Below are positions 22,121 to 34,684 of a stretch of DNA of 64,000 nucleotides, one piece after another (the stretch's first letter is position 1; each line of letters opens with the position of its first letter). The notes under the pieces are model-generated. The model had not been told where the DNA came from. It did no database searches and worked only from the letters and a program-made list of their open reading frames with translations. The DNA is taken from assembly GCF_048544455.1 (NCBI RefSeq), contig NC_133538.1:142721922-142785921 (forward strand). Direction: 5' to 3'. The position numbers were made by a program, and so were the translations under genes. The DNA is from Silene latifolia (Eukaryota; Streptophyta; Magnoliopsida; Caryophyllales; Caryophyllaceae).

Positions 22121-25100
22121 ATGGAACTGTTCATTGATTCTACAGCAGCTTTTAGTTGCACTAGAGTTAGTATTAATGGTGTTCACAGTACTTCAAAATC
22201 TTTGCTTTTGACTGGTTGTAGTAGCAATTCTAGAATCTCAGTCAATGTTGCTCAAAGAAGAGCACAAGTGAGGTATATTGGTAGAACCCTTTTTGCGAGT
22301 CGGGTTCGTGTTGATAATAGTTGTTTCAAGTGTTTGAGTAGTAGGAGTGGTGGTGGGTTGATTGATGATGGCTCCAGTTTTGATGAAAGGAAGGGTAATT
22401 TAGGGTTTGTTAAGGTATTGTCAAAGAAGGGAATGTTATTGGCTGCAGTTGTTTTCGGAGTTTTTGTGGTTGATTGCAAGCGAGTGATGGCCACAGAAGG
22501 GGTGGTTAATGCTGGTTATGGGATTATTGGGCAGTGCATATTGTTGTTGAGGAATGCTTGGCCGAAAACGTCACAGGTTCTTATGGTGTTGAAGGAGCAG
22601 GGATTAATACTTGCTGCCCTTTTGGGTCTTTCGGCTTTTTTCTCTATGGCTGAGACATCAATTACCACCCTATGGCCCTGGAAGGTATCGTCTCCATGCT
22701 CTTGATCTTTGTTGTTAAATGGTACCTTTCGATAATCATGGACTTTAGTTAAGTTGGTGTAAGCTTCACTTTTAGAGAAAAATGTGCTTGTGCTTTTATG
22801 CAAGTTTCGGCAGGTTTCAGGGTTTACAAAAAACAGTTTATTCACGTTGTTACTAACAGAACGGATGCCTTTTGGTTAACTCAAGGACAGCCTAATTTTT
22901 GTGTGACCTTTATTCGAACTTCAATGGATAATGAGAAGGTTTAAATTGAATTCATTATGTCCTTAAGAGATGGCACTCTGCCAGTACATTTTTCCCTCTC
23001 CAACACCCGCAATTTAATAAAGAATGCTAGATACAGGTGCTATGGACTAAAGGTTCATAAAATAGAATCTAAAGGCTTGTCGTCCCCAATCATATAACAT
23101 TACAAAGGAAAAAAACACTAAGAAATAGCTCGCTTCGGAGCTTACATATATTCATTAACTCATCTATGACTGGCTACCTTATGGGAAGATTTTTTCCTGA
23201 AATTAAGTTATTGAAGTGAAGATAGGGGCCTAGGGCTGCATGCTTACATTTCATTACAACTCTATTAATCCCAGATGAAACTGTCTTATGATAGCTTATT
23301 GTAAGGAGTCTTTTTAATTTTACATTTTAGTTTTATGATAGTGGTTATTTGAAATCTTAGAGAACCCTTTAAGAGAAGTACATTAAAAGGATGGATGTGC
23401 CATCCAATTACCATGTTCTCTTCACAATATAAAAGCTTTTAAGTCTAACAATGATACACATTTACCTCTCATATTATAGACGTTAGATTTGGACTTGTGG
23501 TTGCACTTAAAACTCAAATGTAAGCTATTTTTTACCAATATATTTCACGTTGTGTGCTGCCTTTATTCCTCAAGTATTAACAGTAAGTTGATAATTATTG
23601 TGGAAGTCGTAAGTTTGACTTTGGAGAAAGTTAGCCATAAGAAATTTAGTAGGTGGGTGTAACCTGTGCCATAGTATCAGGTGTAGATTTTGGACAGCAT
23701 GGCTGATTGTAGACTTGATTAAAGTCACCTTGAAACAATGGATTCATGCATAGAAGTTACGAGCGGAGCTTTTCTCTTTGATTTTTTCTTCTTTCTCATG
23801 ACCTGCTTTTCTTTGACGCTTTATTTATTTATTTTTATTTTTATTTATTTTTTTCTTATATAACGTCTTCAAGAAAACAATGGTTTGAATGTATTATACT
23901 TTCTCAAAAGGCCAGTTTTACCAGATTAATTATACCATTTTTGAGCAAAGAGGGGAAGACGGCTCTGGAAGTATGCCCCTTGATTTGATGTCTTTAAATG
24001 GAGTACATGATCATCTGAGGAACTAATTTGGGATAGGTTGTATGTTCAACTTCATTTTTCTAGGTTAGGGTATGGAGTCCCAATTAGCATTTTTTATTGA
24101 ATTTGTTTTAATACAATTGTTGTGTGTATCATTAATCATATTGTGCTTATGGCGAGTGATATTGTGATTGTTGAGATTTTTTGAGGTTGGCTCTTGTATA
24201 CATGAAGTTTGTATGAGGAATTTCATACTCCTCATGCTCTGCGTATGCCCGGGGATCTCATGTAAGCAAGAGTAAATTTTGCAACTAGAATAATTAATGA
24301 CTAAGAATTTGTTTCTCTTCAGGTTCGCGAGTTAGCTGAGAAAGAGCCTGATAATGGTGTATTCAGAATGCTTAGAAGTGACGTCACCCGATTCCTGACT
24401 ACTATTCTCATTGGCACAACGTATTTTTCTGTATTTCTCTTTTTTTATAGTTGTCAGTTGCTTCAAATTGTCCATAAAAAATTCCCTCTTATAAATATAT
24501 CCTGTGCTTTGTGTGTTTATAGTGTTGTAAATATCGGGGCAACTGCTCTAGTCACTGATGCTGCAACTGCAATATTTGGAGCAGGAGGAGTCAGTGCAGC
24601 TACTGGTGTGATGACAGTATGCCTTTTGTCCACTGCACCTCTTTCCTTTCTTCTTTCTGTTTCATGCTTTTGGTAATACTTTCACTTAATCTGTTTGCCA
24701 TCAGGTTGCCATTTTACTTCTTACAGAGATCACTCCTAAGAGTATTGCTGTACACCATGCTACAGAGGTTGCTAGAGTGGTGGTGAGATGTCTTCTCTTA
24801 TTTAATTCTTTTTCAGCAAAATGATTCATCAGATTTTCATTTTGTTTTTGCTTAATGTGATTGTCCAATTCCTATATAAAGTAAGCTCCTTATATTTTTT
24901 TTCTTCACATATCTAAATAAAGGGAGAACTCCAGAAGATTCAAATGAGCATATCATGAATGTTTTAGTTGCATGGCAGGCATTGCTCCTTGTTTTCTCAA
25001 CAATGAGCATTCATTTAGTGACCACTGTTCTATATGTATTAGTTTGTCAATGCCAATTGTTCATTTGGACTCTTTCGGTTGCTACATTTGTATTTTTATG

Positions 25101-28100
25101 TGCTTATTTCTTGTCTTTAGGTCAGACCTGTAGCGTGGCTTTCCTTGGTATTATATCCTGTTGGAAGAGTCGTCACTTACCTGTCAATGGGGATGCTGAA
25201 AATGCTTGGATTAAAAGGGAGAAGGTTTGTTGCACTTGCTTTTAATTGTTTTCCTTTTTCTCCCCTCCAAATATCATATGCTGACTTAGTTGTGGTTGCT
25301 TCTATTGTTTCTGCAACTAGCTCACATCCGGAATTTGATATTCATGCTAGCGCCCATTTGTACTTCCACTTAGTTTGTTTTGCTTTTCATGACCTTTTAA
25401 GTACATATTTCTTAAAGTCTCCGTGCTCATGTCGCACATCATTCTTGGAAAGATAAATCACTTAATGCCATTGAACCTTTCGTGCTTGCTAGCTTCTGAT
25501 TTGAACTTTTAGTATGGTTTGAGGATTTTTTTTTTATCTAGTAATTCATAAGAGACGGTATTGAGGATGCGACTATTGATACCCAATTGGAACACATCAT
25601 TAATGTTTCTGTGATTTAATCTACACTACCGGCTGCTTTTTGTAAAAAAAATTGGTAAGCGTTTGCTTAAGCATTTGTTGAAAAGAAACAGATGCCATTT
25701 TAGAGAGGACACAGTCACTGGCTCACTGCGCACTGACAGAGTCTGGGCTCGTTTAATTGTTTATCTATATAGATATATGATTTTTAGACTCACGCAGCTT
25801 CCTTTTTCCTCCAGAGTCAAAGTTGATATTATTAATGTTGTCTTGTATGTCATGACTGGTTTCATCATTTCATCATATTCTATGCCCGGTCTCTGTTCAT
25901 TCTCGAATGTTTAAATTTGAGTAAACAACGCCATTGAGGGTATAAAATTCAAGAGCTGTTTATCTTAGTGCTTGGTTTGAGCCATTTACAAGTTCCTTTC
26001 ACTTGTCTAATTGCGTGTATTAGTGAGCCATATGTTACGGAAGATGAGCTGAAGTTAATGCTGCGAGGAGCAGAGCTGAGTGGGGCTATCGAGGAGGAAG
26101 AACAGGTATGGTTCTTTCTTTTTATGTTAGCAAATTAATCATATTTTCTTGTCATGAACGCTTGGCTTCTCTATTGTTTTGTGGTTTTAGTTGATTGGGG
26201 CGGGGGTCTGGATAGGTTTAGTGTGTCAATGAATCTATATATCTATATATGAAATTAGAATTCATTAACGCTTTATTTGCTAATGTTGTCGCCACTCTCA
26301 TTAGCTCTTTTTTGGAGGGGAAAGGAGGCGAGAGAAAGGGGGGAGAAGTCAAATTCTATGTTTGGTTGGCAAAATTGAATTGGAGGGGAGTGCTGGTGGT
26401 GTGTGGATGTGGGGAAGGGAGAGGGGAGCGAAAATGTATTTGTTTCCCTCCTACAAAGACAATCAAAATCCTTTTGAAAGGGAAATGATAGTATTCCATT
26501 CCCATAGGATATCATTGTTTTATAAATATAATGAGTTTGTAAATCAAACCAAGTTGGGATTATTGTAACTTTCAACGTATGCCTGCACCAGGACCTTTTT
26601 GAGCTCCAAAAAAGAATCAAGTTCGACATGCCTCAATGGTGGAATTATTAGTGCATAACCATAAACTGGTAGGTGATGGTTTGCAATTGTGTACCTTTGT
26701 CTAGAAAGTTAATAGAGGGGCCGCCATAGTTAGACCTCTTCTTAAATTGCCCAAAGTAGTGACTAGGGACCACCAGCAGCATTACTCGGTGTGTTCCTTG
26801 GAACTTGGAAGACTTCCCAAAGTTATCTTATACTCCCCCTTCCATTTTTAGTGGCTTAATTTGCTTTTTGTTTTCTCCCTATTTTTTTGTTTTTCTTCTA
26901 ATATTAAGATGATATTACTATGATATTTACATGATTACTCTCACTTAACTAATGACCTCCTCGCCCAAAATTACTCATTCCAACAACTCCATCTTAACAT
27001 ACTCTGTGTCAAAGGATACAATGGTTACTTAGTTTTCTTAAATATGACCCTATTTATATTAGTATTTGATTAAAAAAAAGCATCTTAATGAATGCAACTT
27101 GAAAATATCCAGATGGAGATTTGAGATATGAGAGTTAGATAGAGACAGCGAAAGTTCGGTTAACTGATGCACAATCCACATACACCCCCTCTCCTTTTAC
27201 AATGATGTTAGCTTATGAAAGAAGAGAATGTATTGCTGAAGCTGGTAATAAGGACATCTTTTACAATAATGTGAGGTTATTAGTCATATGACTGTTTATT
27301 CCTCGGAAAGTGCTGAGTATCCCTTCGTGTAGGAATAAAGAAACTGAAAATGGAGAGCTGTTTTCAGATATTGCTGAGTATCCCCACCTTTGTTTGATGT
27401 TGCCGATGAATATTAATTATGTAGGCAGCACTGTTTTTGAAATACTGTGGGGATGTTTGGTTGGTGGAGTTGGGAATTGGGATGGAATGGAATGGAATAT
27501 ATTTGATCCATGATAGTGTTTGGTTGGGGTATTTGTGAATGGAGTTAGAAACTTGATGGATTCTAATCCAACCCAACCAATCCCTTGGAATCCGGTACCA
27601 TCCTTCCCCCCCACCCCTTCAAACAACGCTAGAGTGAACCAAACAAGAATTAATATGTATGGGGTTCTAAATTTATTCTTCAATGGTATCTCATTTGATT
27701 CCAATCTCATTTCATTACAAAAATTGATAGGATTAACTTACATCGAGGAAATTTAGCCACTTAGATATGTGCTCTTTCTATCATCCTGCAAGTAAGATAA
27801 ACGTTCTTACTAAATTCCAATTTAATAAATTCACTTCAGGACATGATTGAGAATGTGTTGGAGATCAAAGATACTCATGTGAGAGAGGTTATGACACCTC
27901 TTGTTGATGTTGTAGCCATTGACGCAAGTGCATCATTAGTTGATTTCCATGATTTATGGGTTACGCATCAGTACTCAAGGTATTTGACATTTGTCTACAG
28001 TATATAGTGTATCAATTCAGGTTCATAGTTTGACATTTTATATTCCTTTGTCATTCAGGGTGCCTGTTTTCGAGCAGCGTGTTGATAATATAGTTGGTAT

Positions 28101-31100
28101 TGCATATGCAATGGACATGCTGGATTATGTTCAGAAGGTCTGCTAGTTTTTATGAATATTTTATTTTGGTAGTTGCTGGTTCTTCCTATTGATTATATGC
28201 GTCAATCTCATAGTTTGCAGAATTATCATATGTTTGGTTTTGAAGGGGGAGCTATTAGAAAGTTCTAGTGTCGGAGATATGGCACACAAGCCAGCGTACT
28301 TTGTTCCAGGTGATTCTTGATATCAGTTTCCTTGTGTTTTCTCTGTATGCCGACAGTCTCTTCTCCTTAAGAGTCAATGTCTTTGTAGCCAGAGTCCAAT
28401 ATTTTATGTCTTGCTCAAGAGTCGTATTTTCTATTACATTAGTTAGGTCTTCTAGGGGCATGTGCTATTTGTTAGGGTATATGCTTGATGTTGCTTGACA
28501 TGGTTATAGGTGATATGGGTTGTGAAACACTTATGTCCTTAAAAAAAAAATCAATGAACTGGTTCTTGATCCAGCAAGGAAGGGATTGCTCCAATGTAGA
28601 CTGGGCTCGTAAATTGATGCAACTTGAAACATTTTCGGTATATTTTAGAAACATTTTTGACTTATTATGAGGTCTAAGAAAAGCAGTGGCAATTGTGAGA
28701 AGTAGTTTCCCTTGTTTTTTTCCTAATTTGATCAATTTGCAATGCTCCAAATAAGACGGCTAATAAAATAACACTTCTTATTGATAGAAGACTCCAGGCC
28801 ACTGCATTAGGATTTTTGGTAAGAACTGAACGAATCGTTTTCGTCTATTACTAGTTGTGCCTGAGAATTGAATTATAATGTCTCAAGTATATACTCAAGA
28901 TATCAAAGCTAACTGTAACGACCTTGATATTCAAGAATTAAGAACCCACAACTATCTCTGGTGGTGCTAACTTGATGAAATGTCTTCTACTATATCCTGG
29001 AATCTGGATACAAGCCCTTGTATGTCAACTTTTATTTGTACAAAGCTAAAGCTTAGAACTAAAATTAGGTACTGACTTTTGGTCCTTTTTCTCACGTAAG
29101 GGTGTGATCTACGACAATGTGTACTTAGCTAATGCATAGAACAAAATTTGGTTCATTATCCACACCAAAGTGTGAGTGGGCTCCCTCCTAAACTTCACAA
29201 CAAATATATATAAGTTTCCCACCCTCTTGTGTCTTGCCGCACGAATGAAGTAGAAAAATAGACGGGTTTGCTAGTGGGGACAAGTTAGAAGGAAGAAGGG
29301 AAAAAATGAGTGACTATTCTTGTAAGATAGTGATAAAAGATTAAAGGGTATGCAAGTGGGCATAATTGGGTGACATTTCTTGTGAATGTCATGTTCTCAT
29401 TAGGATATAGTTATCCAAAATCTTATTTTGAAATGAATAAAGCAAAGTGTGAGACGGCTTAAAAAGGAAAGTCTGAAACTTATTTGAGATAGCATGAGCC
29501 CTTAAAGACAGGAAATTTTGTGTGTCCCACTGGCAGAGTATGTGCGACAAAAGACTGGTGAATTAGGTCTGCGATTCAAAATTCCCAAGATTTTTGTTAC
29601 TTATTTTGTCCCATATTCTAATTCTGTCTCCCCTATTATTTTTCGTCACATCACCAGGGATTTTTGTACTCTTCCAGCCACCACTTTCAACAGGGGCTGA
29701 AGCAACAAAATCCCTTGTCACCTTTCTTTCTCAGTTCGTATATTAGCTATGTTCTTAATATGTTGCTGGGTAAAGCTTTACTTTTTGGTGTATTGAGGGA
29801 ATGGGCGAGTGAATACGTACAAGTTTGATATATCCAAGTTCCACTACCTTTCTATTGGTTGATTTTGCTGGTCTTTTCTGTAGAAAAGTAAATAAAGCTA
29901 AATATGGGATAGCTTTTCTTGACGTGTACCTTTTGGTTGCGGAGTTTGATGGTTTGATTGGATGGTAGGTTCAACCATCATCATCATTTTGGAACACGAT
30001 TATTTCTAGAATTTTTGAACGGTTAGATGGATCATTGTTGTAATGTTAATGTTGCATACATCTAACCCCCCCCCCCCCCCATCATTTGCAAGAGCCTTTG
30101 AGACACTAGAGTATTGTTGTAATTATGGTGCTGTTTTTTACTTTTATACTTTCTCCATTCAACTCCACTCTACCACTTTGCTTTTTCACGTTAGCCAACG
30201 CGTATTTTACGCGGTAAATATCGTTAGCTACGTATTTGCAAAAATTATAAAAGTTAGATATTTTTAATGTACTCGTAAAGACGAATAAAACAAGATCCCA
30301 CATGAATATATTTTTACTTATGTGTGGAGAGAAAATCGAGATTGAATGTGCATTTGTAAATAGTCTAAAAAATAGAAATAGGTAGAGTGGAGTTGAATGG
30401 AGGAAGTATTTATTTTTCTCATTGTTTTATCTCACGCATGGATGGTTCTAGAGGATGATTCATGTCAGCCGACCCCAAATCATTTTGGGATTAAGGCTCT
30501 GATGTTGTTGTTGTTTTTGTATTGTTTTATCTCACGCGACCATTTCAAATGACGACTAATTAGGGCTGTAAACGAGCTGAGCTCGGGTGGGCTCGGCTCG
30601 CCGTTTTTAGCTCGAGCTCGGACTCGGCTCGAAGCTCGTCGAGCCTAAAAAATTGAAGTTCGAGATCGGCTCGGAAAAAGTTCGAGCTCGGCTCGAGTTC
30701 TAATCGAGCTCGTTTTGTCTTTATATTATTTTCACTTTTTCGCTTTTTGAATCTAACTAAATATAAATATTTTTAAAAAACAAATAAGATTATAAAATAC
30801 TAAAAAATATTGTGTTATAATATACTTATAAATGGTTAAATAACATATAATTTAAAATAACATTAATATTAAATTATATAAATTATACAAAATAAAATTA
30901 TAAACGAGCCTAAACGAGCTTCCGAGCCGAGCCTTGCTGAGCTCGGGCTCGGCTCGTATTTAGCCAAGCTCAGGCTCGGGCTCGAGCTCATTTTGACCGA
31001 GCACGAGCCAAGCTTTGACCGAGCCGATTCCGAGGGCTTGTCGAGCCGACTCGGATCATTTACACCCCTACGACTAATGTTAGCCGACTCCAACCCCAAA

Positions 31101-34100
31101 TCATTCTTGACCAAAGGCTTGTTTTGTGTTGACTTACTTGACTAAGGATGTTCATCAATGCCCCTATGTTGTGTGGGAATGTTTTAGATGTGGGTCCAGA
31201 ATGTTCTAGGTGCCTCTAGGATGTACATATATGTAGTATGATCTAGAGAATTTCACTGAGTTCAGCAAGGCAATTTAGTTTAGGATTAATTCAAGGCTAA
31301 AGTTGAGCAAAGGGAGGGGAGTAAGAGATTTCATTCAAACCTTTGTGCTTTCTTCATTTCAACCTCAACCCCAAACTCTTGCACAAAGACTGAGTGTGTA
31401 TGCCAACCAAGAAACTGCACGGACTGTGAATAGAAAGATTCTATACTATTAGCTCATGACTCGTAGTGCCGACTTAGAGTGGTTCTTAGACAAAGGTATC
31501 CAAGCACTGTGTTGGTTGAGAAGTTTAGGAGCATTGCACATCAAAGGCACAAGGTTAAGCAAAATTCAATATTCCTAATCCACAAACAAAGAAATGTTAT
31601 TAAATGATGTGGTGTGACTAGTTTTTGCTTGTTACGAGGAGTCACCCCTTATCAGTTCGCTATCTAGTTTTGAGCAGATAATTTGTCAATAATTTTCTGA
31701 TTGCAGATTTTTGTATTCAAATTTTGTCAATGATGGTATTTTATCATCTTGATTATGCCAGATTCAATGTCTGTTTGGAATCTTCTACGGGAGTTTCGGA
31801 TTAGAAAAGTGCACATGGCCATTGTCCTTAACGAATATGGAGGAACTGTGGGGGTAAGTGATTTTTATTGCTGCACTAATTGCACTTGCAGTTTAGAATA
31901 ATGAAGAATATATCCACTCGTCTATTGTGATCTGAGTAAAAGCACAACTTTGAAGATGTGAATTATCTGCATTTGTTGTGCACATATATCTTTCATGCAC
32001 TTTGAAGTAGATCTCTTATTAGTCTCTTTTCTTTGAGTAGTCTCATATTTCTCTATTAATGATGTTTCTGTATTTTGTTAATTTGACCATGTATTGTCCA
32101 TGGAACAGTTAGTAACCCTGGAAGATGTTGTCGAGGAAATTGTTGGTGAAATCTTTGATGAAAATGATTCAAAGGTAAGGCTTGTATCCTATACAATCTG
32201 CCTGTTTCGGTTTCCTGAAAATTGTAGGTGTGCTTTATTCATTTTTGTCTTGCTCATAATGCAGCACGTCTGCATTTCTTTTGGACCCTAGTTATTAGAA
32301 ACTACAGCTTATTGGGGAACCAATTAATAAGTTGTTGATAGTGAACAATACTATTATTGCATAGGGGGTTAGTGTGCACCGTGCTTACATTTTTGGAGCC
32401 GGTGGGCTCTTCTTTAGTTTACCATGTGTTTTCTGGTATTTATTTTCGTAAAATGTTGTCACAATTTGTGTTTCTTGGTATGGCCTTCTTACCTTTAGCT
32501 ATTGACTAATTTTGGCGTTAAGCCTCAAGCTTCAGTCGTTGGTTTTACAATCTTTAGTCAAATGATTCAGTGTGGAGATAGAAGAGGGGCCAGGATTCAT
32601 GCTTGTATGAGAATCAATATGTATGGCTGATTTTGTGCTAGTTTATACTAAAAGAGCTCTACTAGGAGAATGTGACTTAATGTGCATGTTTTCATCAGCT
32701 AATTAAAGAGGCAGCATACCTGTATAAAGGGCACCTGTGACCTGCTTACTATGTAGATTTGTCAATAGTTCAATTTCTAGACTTTTGTGGAAGTGTTAGT
32801 TGACAGTTACATTCGAAGTCTGAAAGCAGTATTTCTATTTCTTTTTCTTGTTGATTTTGAGCGTTCTTAGGGCATCTAGAATAGTACGAGCTCCTTTGAA
32901 ACTCCTATCAGTGCCACATTCCTCCACGTGAGTAACTAAAAAACTATCTTGTTAAAACCTATATTCAACAATGGAAAAGTCTCAGAGGTCTTATGCTAAA
33001 AAGCAACTATTGTTGACAAGCTTTGCATTCTACTGATTTCAAATGCAAAAGGTTGATATGATTGGAGGGTAACTTTTGTTGCTCATGGCAGCTAAAATAT
33101 TTTCTTTGACAAGGGCTGTACGCCTGTACTAATTAAACTGTTTTATCAACATACTAATAGCATGTTTATGTCAACAAGTTTAGTGAATGAATGATATGAA
33201 AAAAAAAATATCTGCCTTATGAAGGAGGAAATTCAGAAGAAAACAGGCTACATTGTGATGCGAGGAGAGGGAATTTATGATGTTGATGCGAATACGTCAA
33301 TTGATCAACTTTCAGAAGAGTTGAACATCAAGATGCCCGAGGTATGAAGCTCTTGCTCATCAAGCCTTCCGTGTTTAGAACTGGCTATTATAGGTCTGTA
33401 GTTGTCCATTTTGGAGGGTATCTTCTATTTTTCTTCTTTTGGGGTTGGGTGGGTGAGGTTCAGTAATTTAAAACCTTATTTATCAATCATCCCTTATATT
33501 CACGCTCATTGTAGTTTCATACTTTTCCTTTTTGGTTGATGGTTTTTTTTTTTTTTTTTTTTTTCTGTGGCAGGATCATCAATATGAGACAGTTTCGGGT
33601 TTTATTTGTGAAGCCTTTGGTTATATACCAAAAACAGGCGAGAGCATGAAAGTGGTAGTTGAACGAGATACTCAAGAAGAAGATGATGAATACACAGAAG
33701 TTGAATCTGAGCGCCGAGAACACAAGGAAAAAGTTCAAATTTTTAAACTAGAGGTATGTAATTTTTAAATTTGGTGTTTAACTTGAGGTTCGTGGGCCAC
33801 CATCATGCTTTTGTGGCTACTTTGCTATTTATGATTAAATAAGGCTTTAATTTCTTTTCAATGCACACAGCTAGGCCTGTACATACCTGTTTTCGACTTT
33901 TCGGGTGATCCATAATGAAATATTTGTCGAGAATTGCATCTACTTCACAATAAAAAGTTATCTTTAGCTTAGTGAGTCGTTTTGTTTTATTCCATCATAA
34001 TTAAGAACCTAAGTAATGAGCTTTGGCTCCATTAGAAATGGCAAAAAAAAAGACCATCACTTGATTTTCGTCCATAAATTGATCCTCTCTTCTCGTCTAA

Positions 34101-34684
34101 ACCAACCAATGTCATATCCATTCCTTATGACCACCCTTCAACAACTAAAACAGCCACACAACTAAAAACCCGAAGGTGGAGCCTGACAGTGTTGCATGTA
34201 GCCAATACACTCGTAATCCACCAGATCAACCTCCCCATATATTGGTGTCCTCGGCTGGCGAGGCTATTCATTGCTACGAATGGTTGTTTTTTTTACTTAA
34301 TCCTGGATCAAAAGTGCCAAATAAAATGTGTAGCGCTATTTAAACCTCTTGTTAGAATACCAAACCATCGTGGTGTATGTTGTGCAGATATTGGCTGGCA
34401 ACGCAAGGAAGGTGAGTGCTGTTCGATTTGAAAGAATGGAACATGACGACAAGTTATTGGAGACAAAAGAGGTCGCTCCCTTTTTTCCTAAAATCATGAA
34501 AAGAAATCGGCCCAGAGATGACGACACTGATCGGAGTTTTGATAACGAGAATCGGTTTCAGGAGACAATAAATGACAATGGTTTTGATCGGTCTCTTGAC
34601 CATAATATTCAAACTGAGAGGGAAAACGAGAGTGGTACCTCTGATGGTGGCGTTTTGGATCATGTGGATGGATTCCAGCAATAG
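22121..34684 (+). CDS. Chloroplast DUF21 / CBS-pair / CorC_HlyC protein, CNNM-CorC magnesium-transporter type, 14 exons
   Basis: Exons, all GT-AG: 22121-22684, 24323-24420, 24523-24616, 24705-24782, 25121-25224, 26024-26105, 27840-27979, 28059-28137, 28246-28309, 31762-31853, 32109-32174, 33225-33341, 33574-33753, 34388-34684. They give an open frame of 684 residues without a break. Residues 1-70 are Ser/Arg-rich and acid-poor, like a chloroplast transit peptide. Residues about 105-335 hold the hydrophobic DUF21 membrane domain, including the FFSMAETSITTLWPWK and LLLTEITPKSIAVHHATE blocks. Residues 341-490 hold a CBS pair (REVMTPLVDVVAID, YSRVPVFEQRVDNIVGIAYAMD, NEYGGTVG). Residues 495-600 hold the CorC_HlyC transporter-associated domain, with an acidic insert near 565. 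The order matches Arabidopsis At1g55930/At3g13070, reported as chloroplast Mg2+ transporters (MGR8/MGR9 names, from memory). Mg2+ transport here is inferred. Confidence 0.93.
27449..27650. mobile_element. Probable MITE in intron 6
   Basis: The ends carry inverted TGTTTGGTT/AACCAAACA-type words (near 27454 and 27637), with CT/GA-rich complementary stretches inside. A second GTTTGGTTGG copy near 27519 suggests rearrangement or nesting. No clear target duplication was found. Confidence 0.35.
30066..30080. repeat. Poly-C tract in intron 9
   Basis: A run of about 15 C residues, unusual in this AT-rich intron. It is a simple repeat. Confidence 0.9.
30149..30406. mobile_element. Stowaway-type MITE in intron 9
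   Basis: The 258-bp element has inverted ends: CTTTCTCCATTCAACTCCAC at the left, and GTGGAGTTGAATGGAGGAAG at the right. TA duplications flank it (30147-30148 and 30407-30408). It lies in the long intron between exons 9 and 10. Confidence 0.87.
30561..31070. mobile_element. hAT-type MITE with perfect 8-bp duplication in intron 9
   Basis: The ends are TAGGGCTGTAAACGAGC and, read inward from the right, TAGGGGTGTAAATGATCC. The identical 8-bp sequence CGACTAAT flanks it (30553-30560 and 31071-31078). The outer arms are GC-rich repeats of GAGCTCGGCTCG words and the middle is AT-rich. No transposase is encoded, so it is non-autonomous. Confidence 0.93.

Noticed and set aside
26273-26629. Overlapping ORFs on both strands in intron 6
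   Set aside because: GA/CT-rich intronic sequence, probably MITE-derived, without coding signs.
31100-31740. Possible LTR or TRIM-like segment in intron 9
   Set aside because: The texture resembles a copia LTR, but no terminal repeats, primer site or target duplication could be found.
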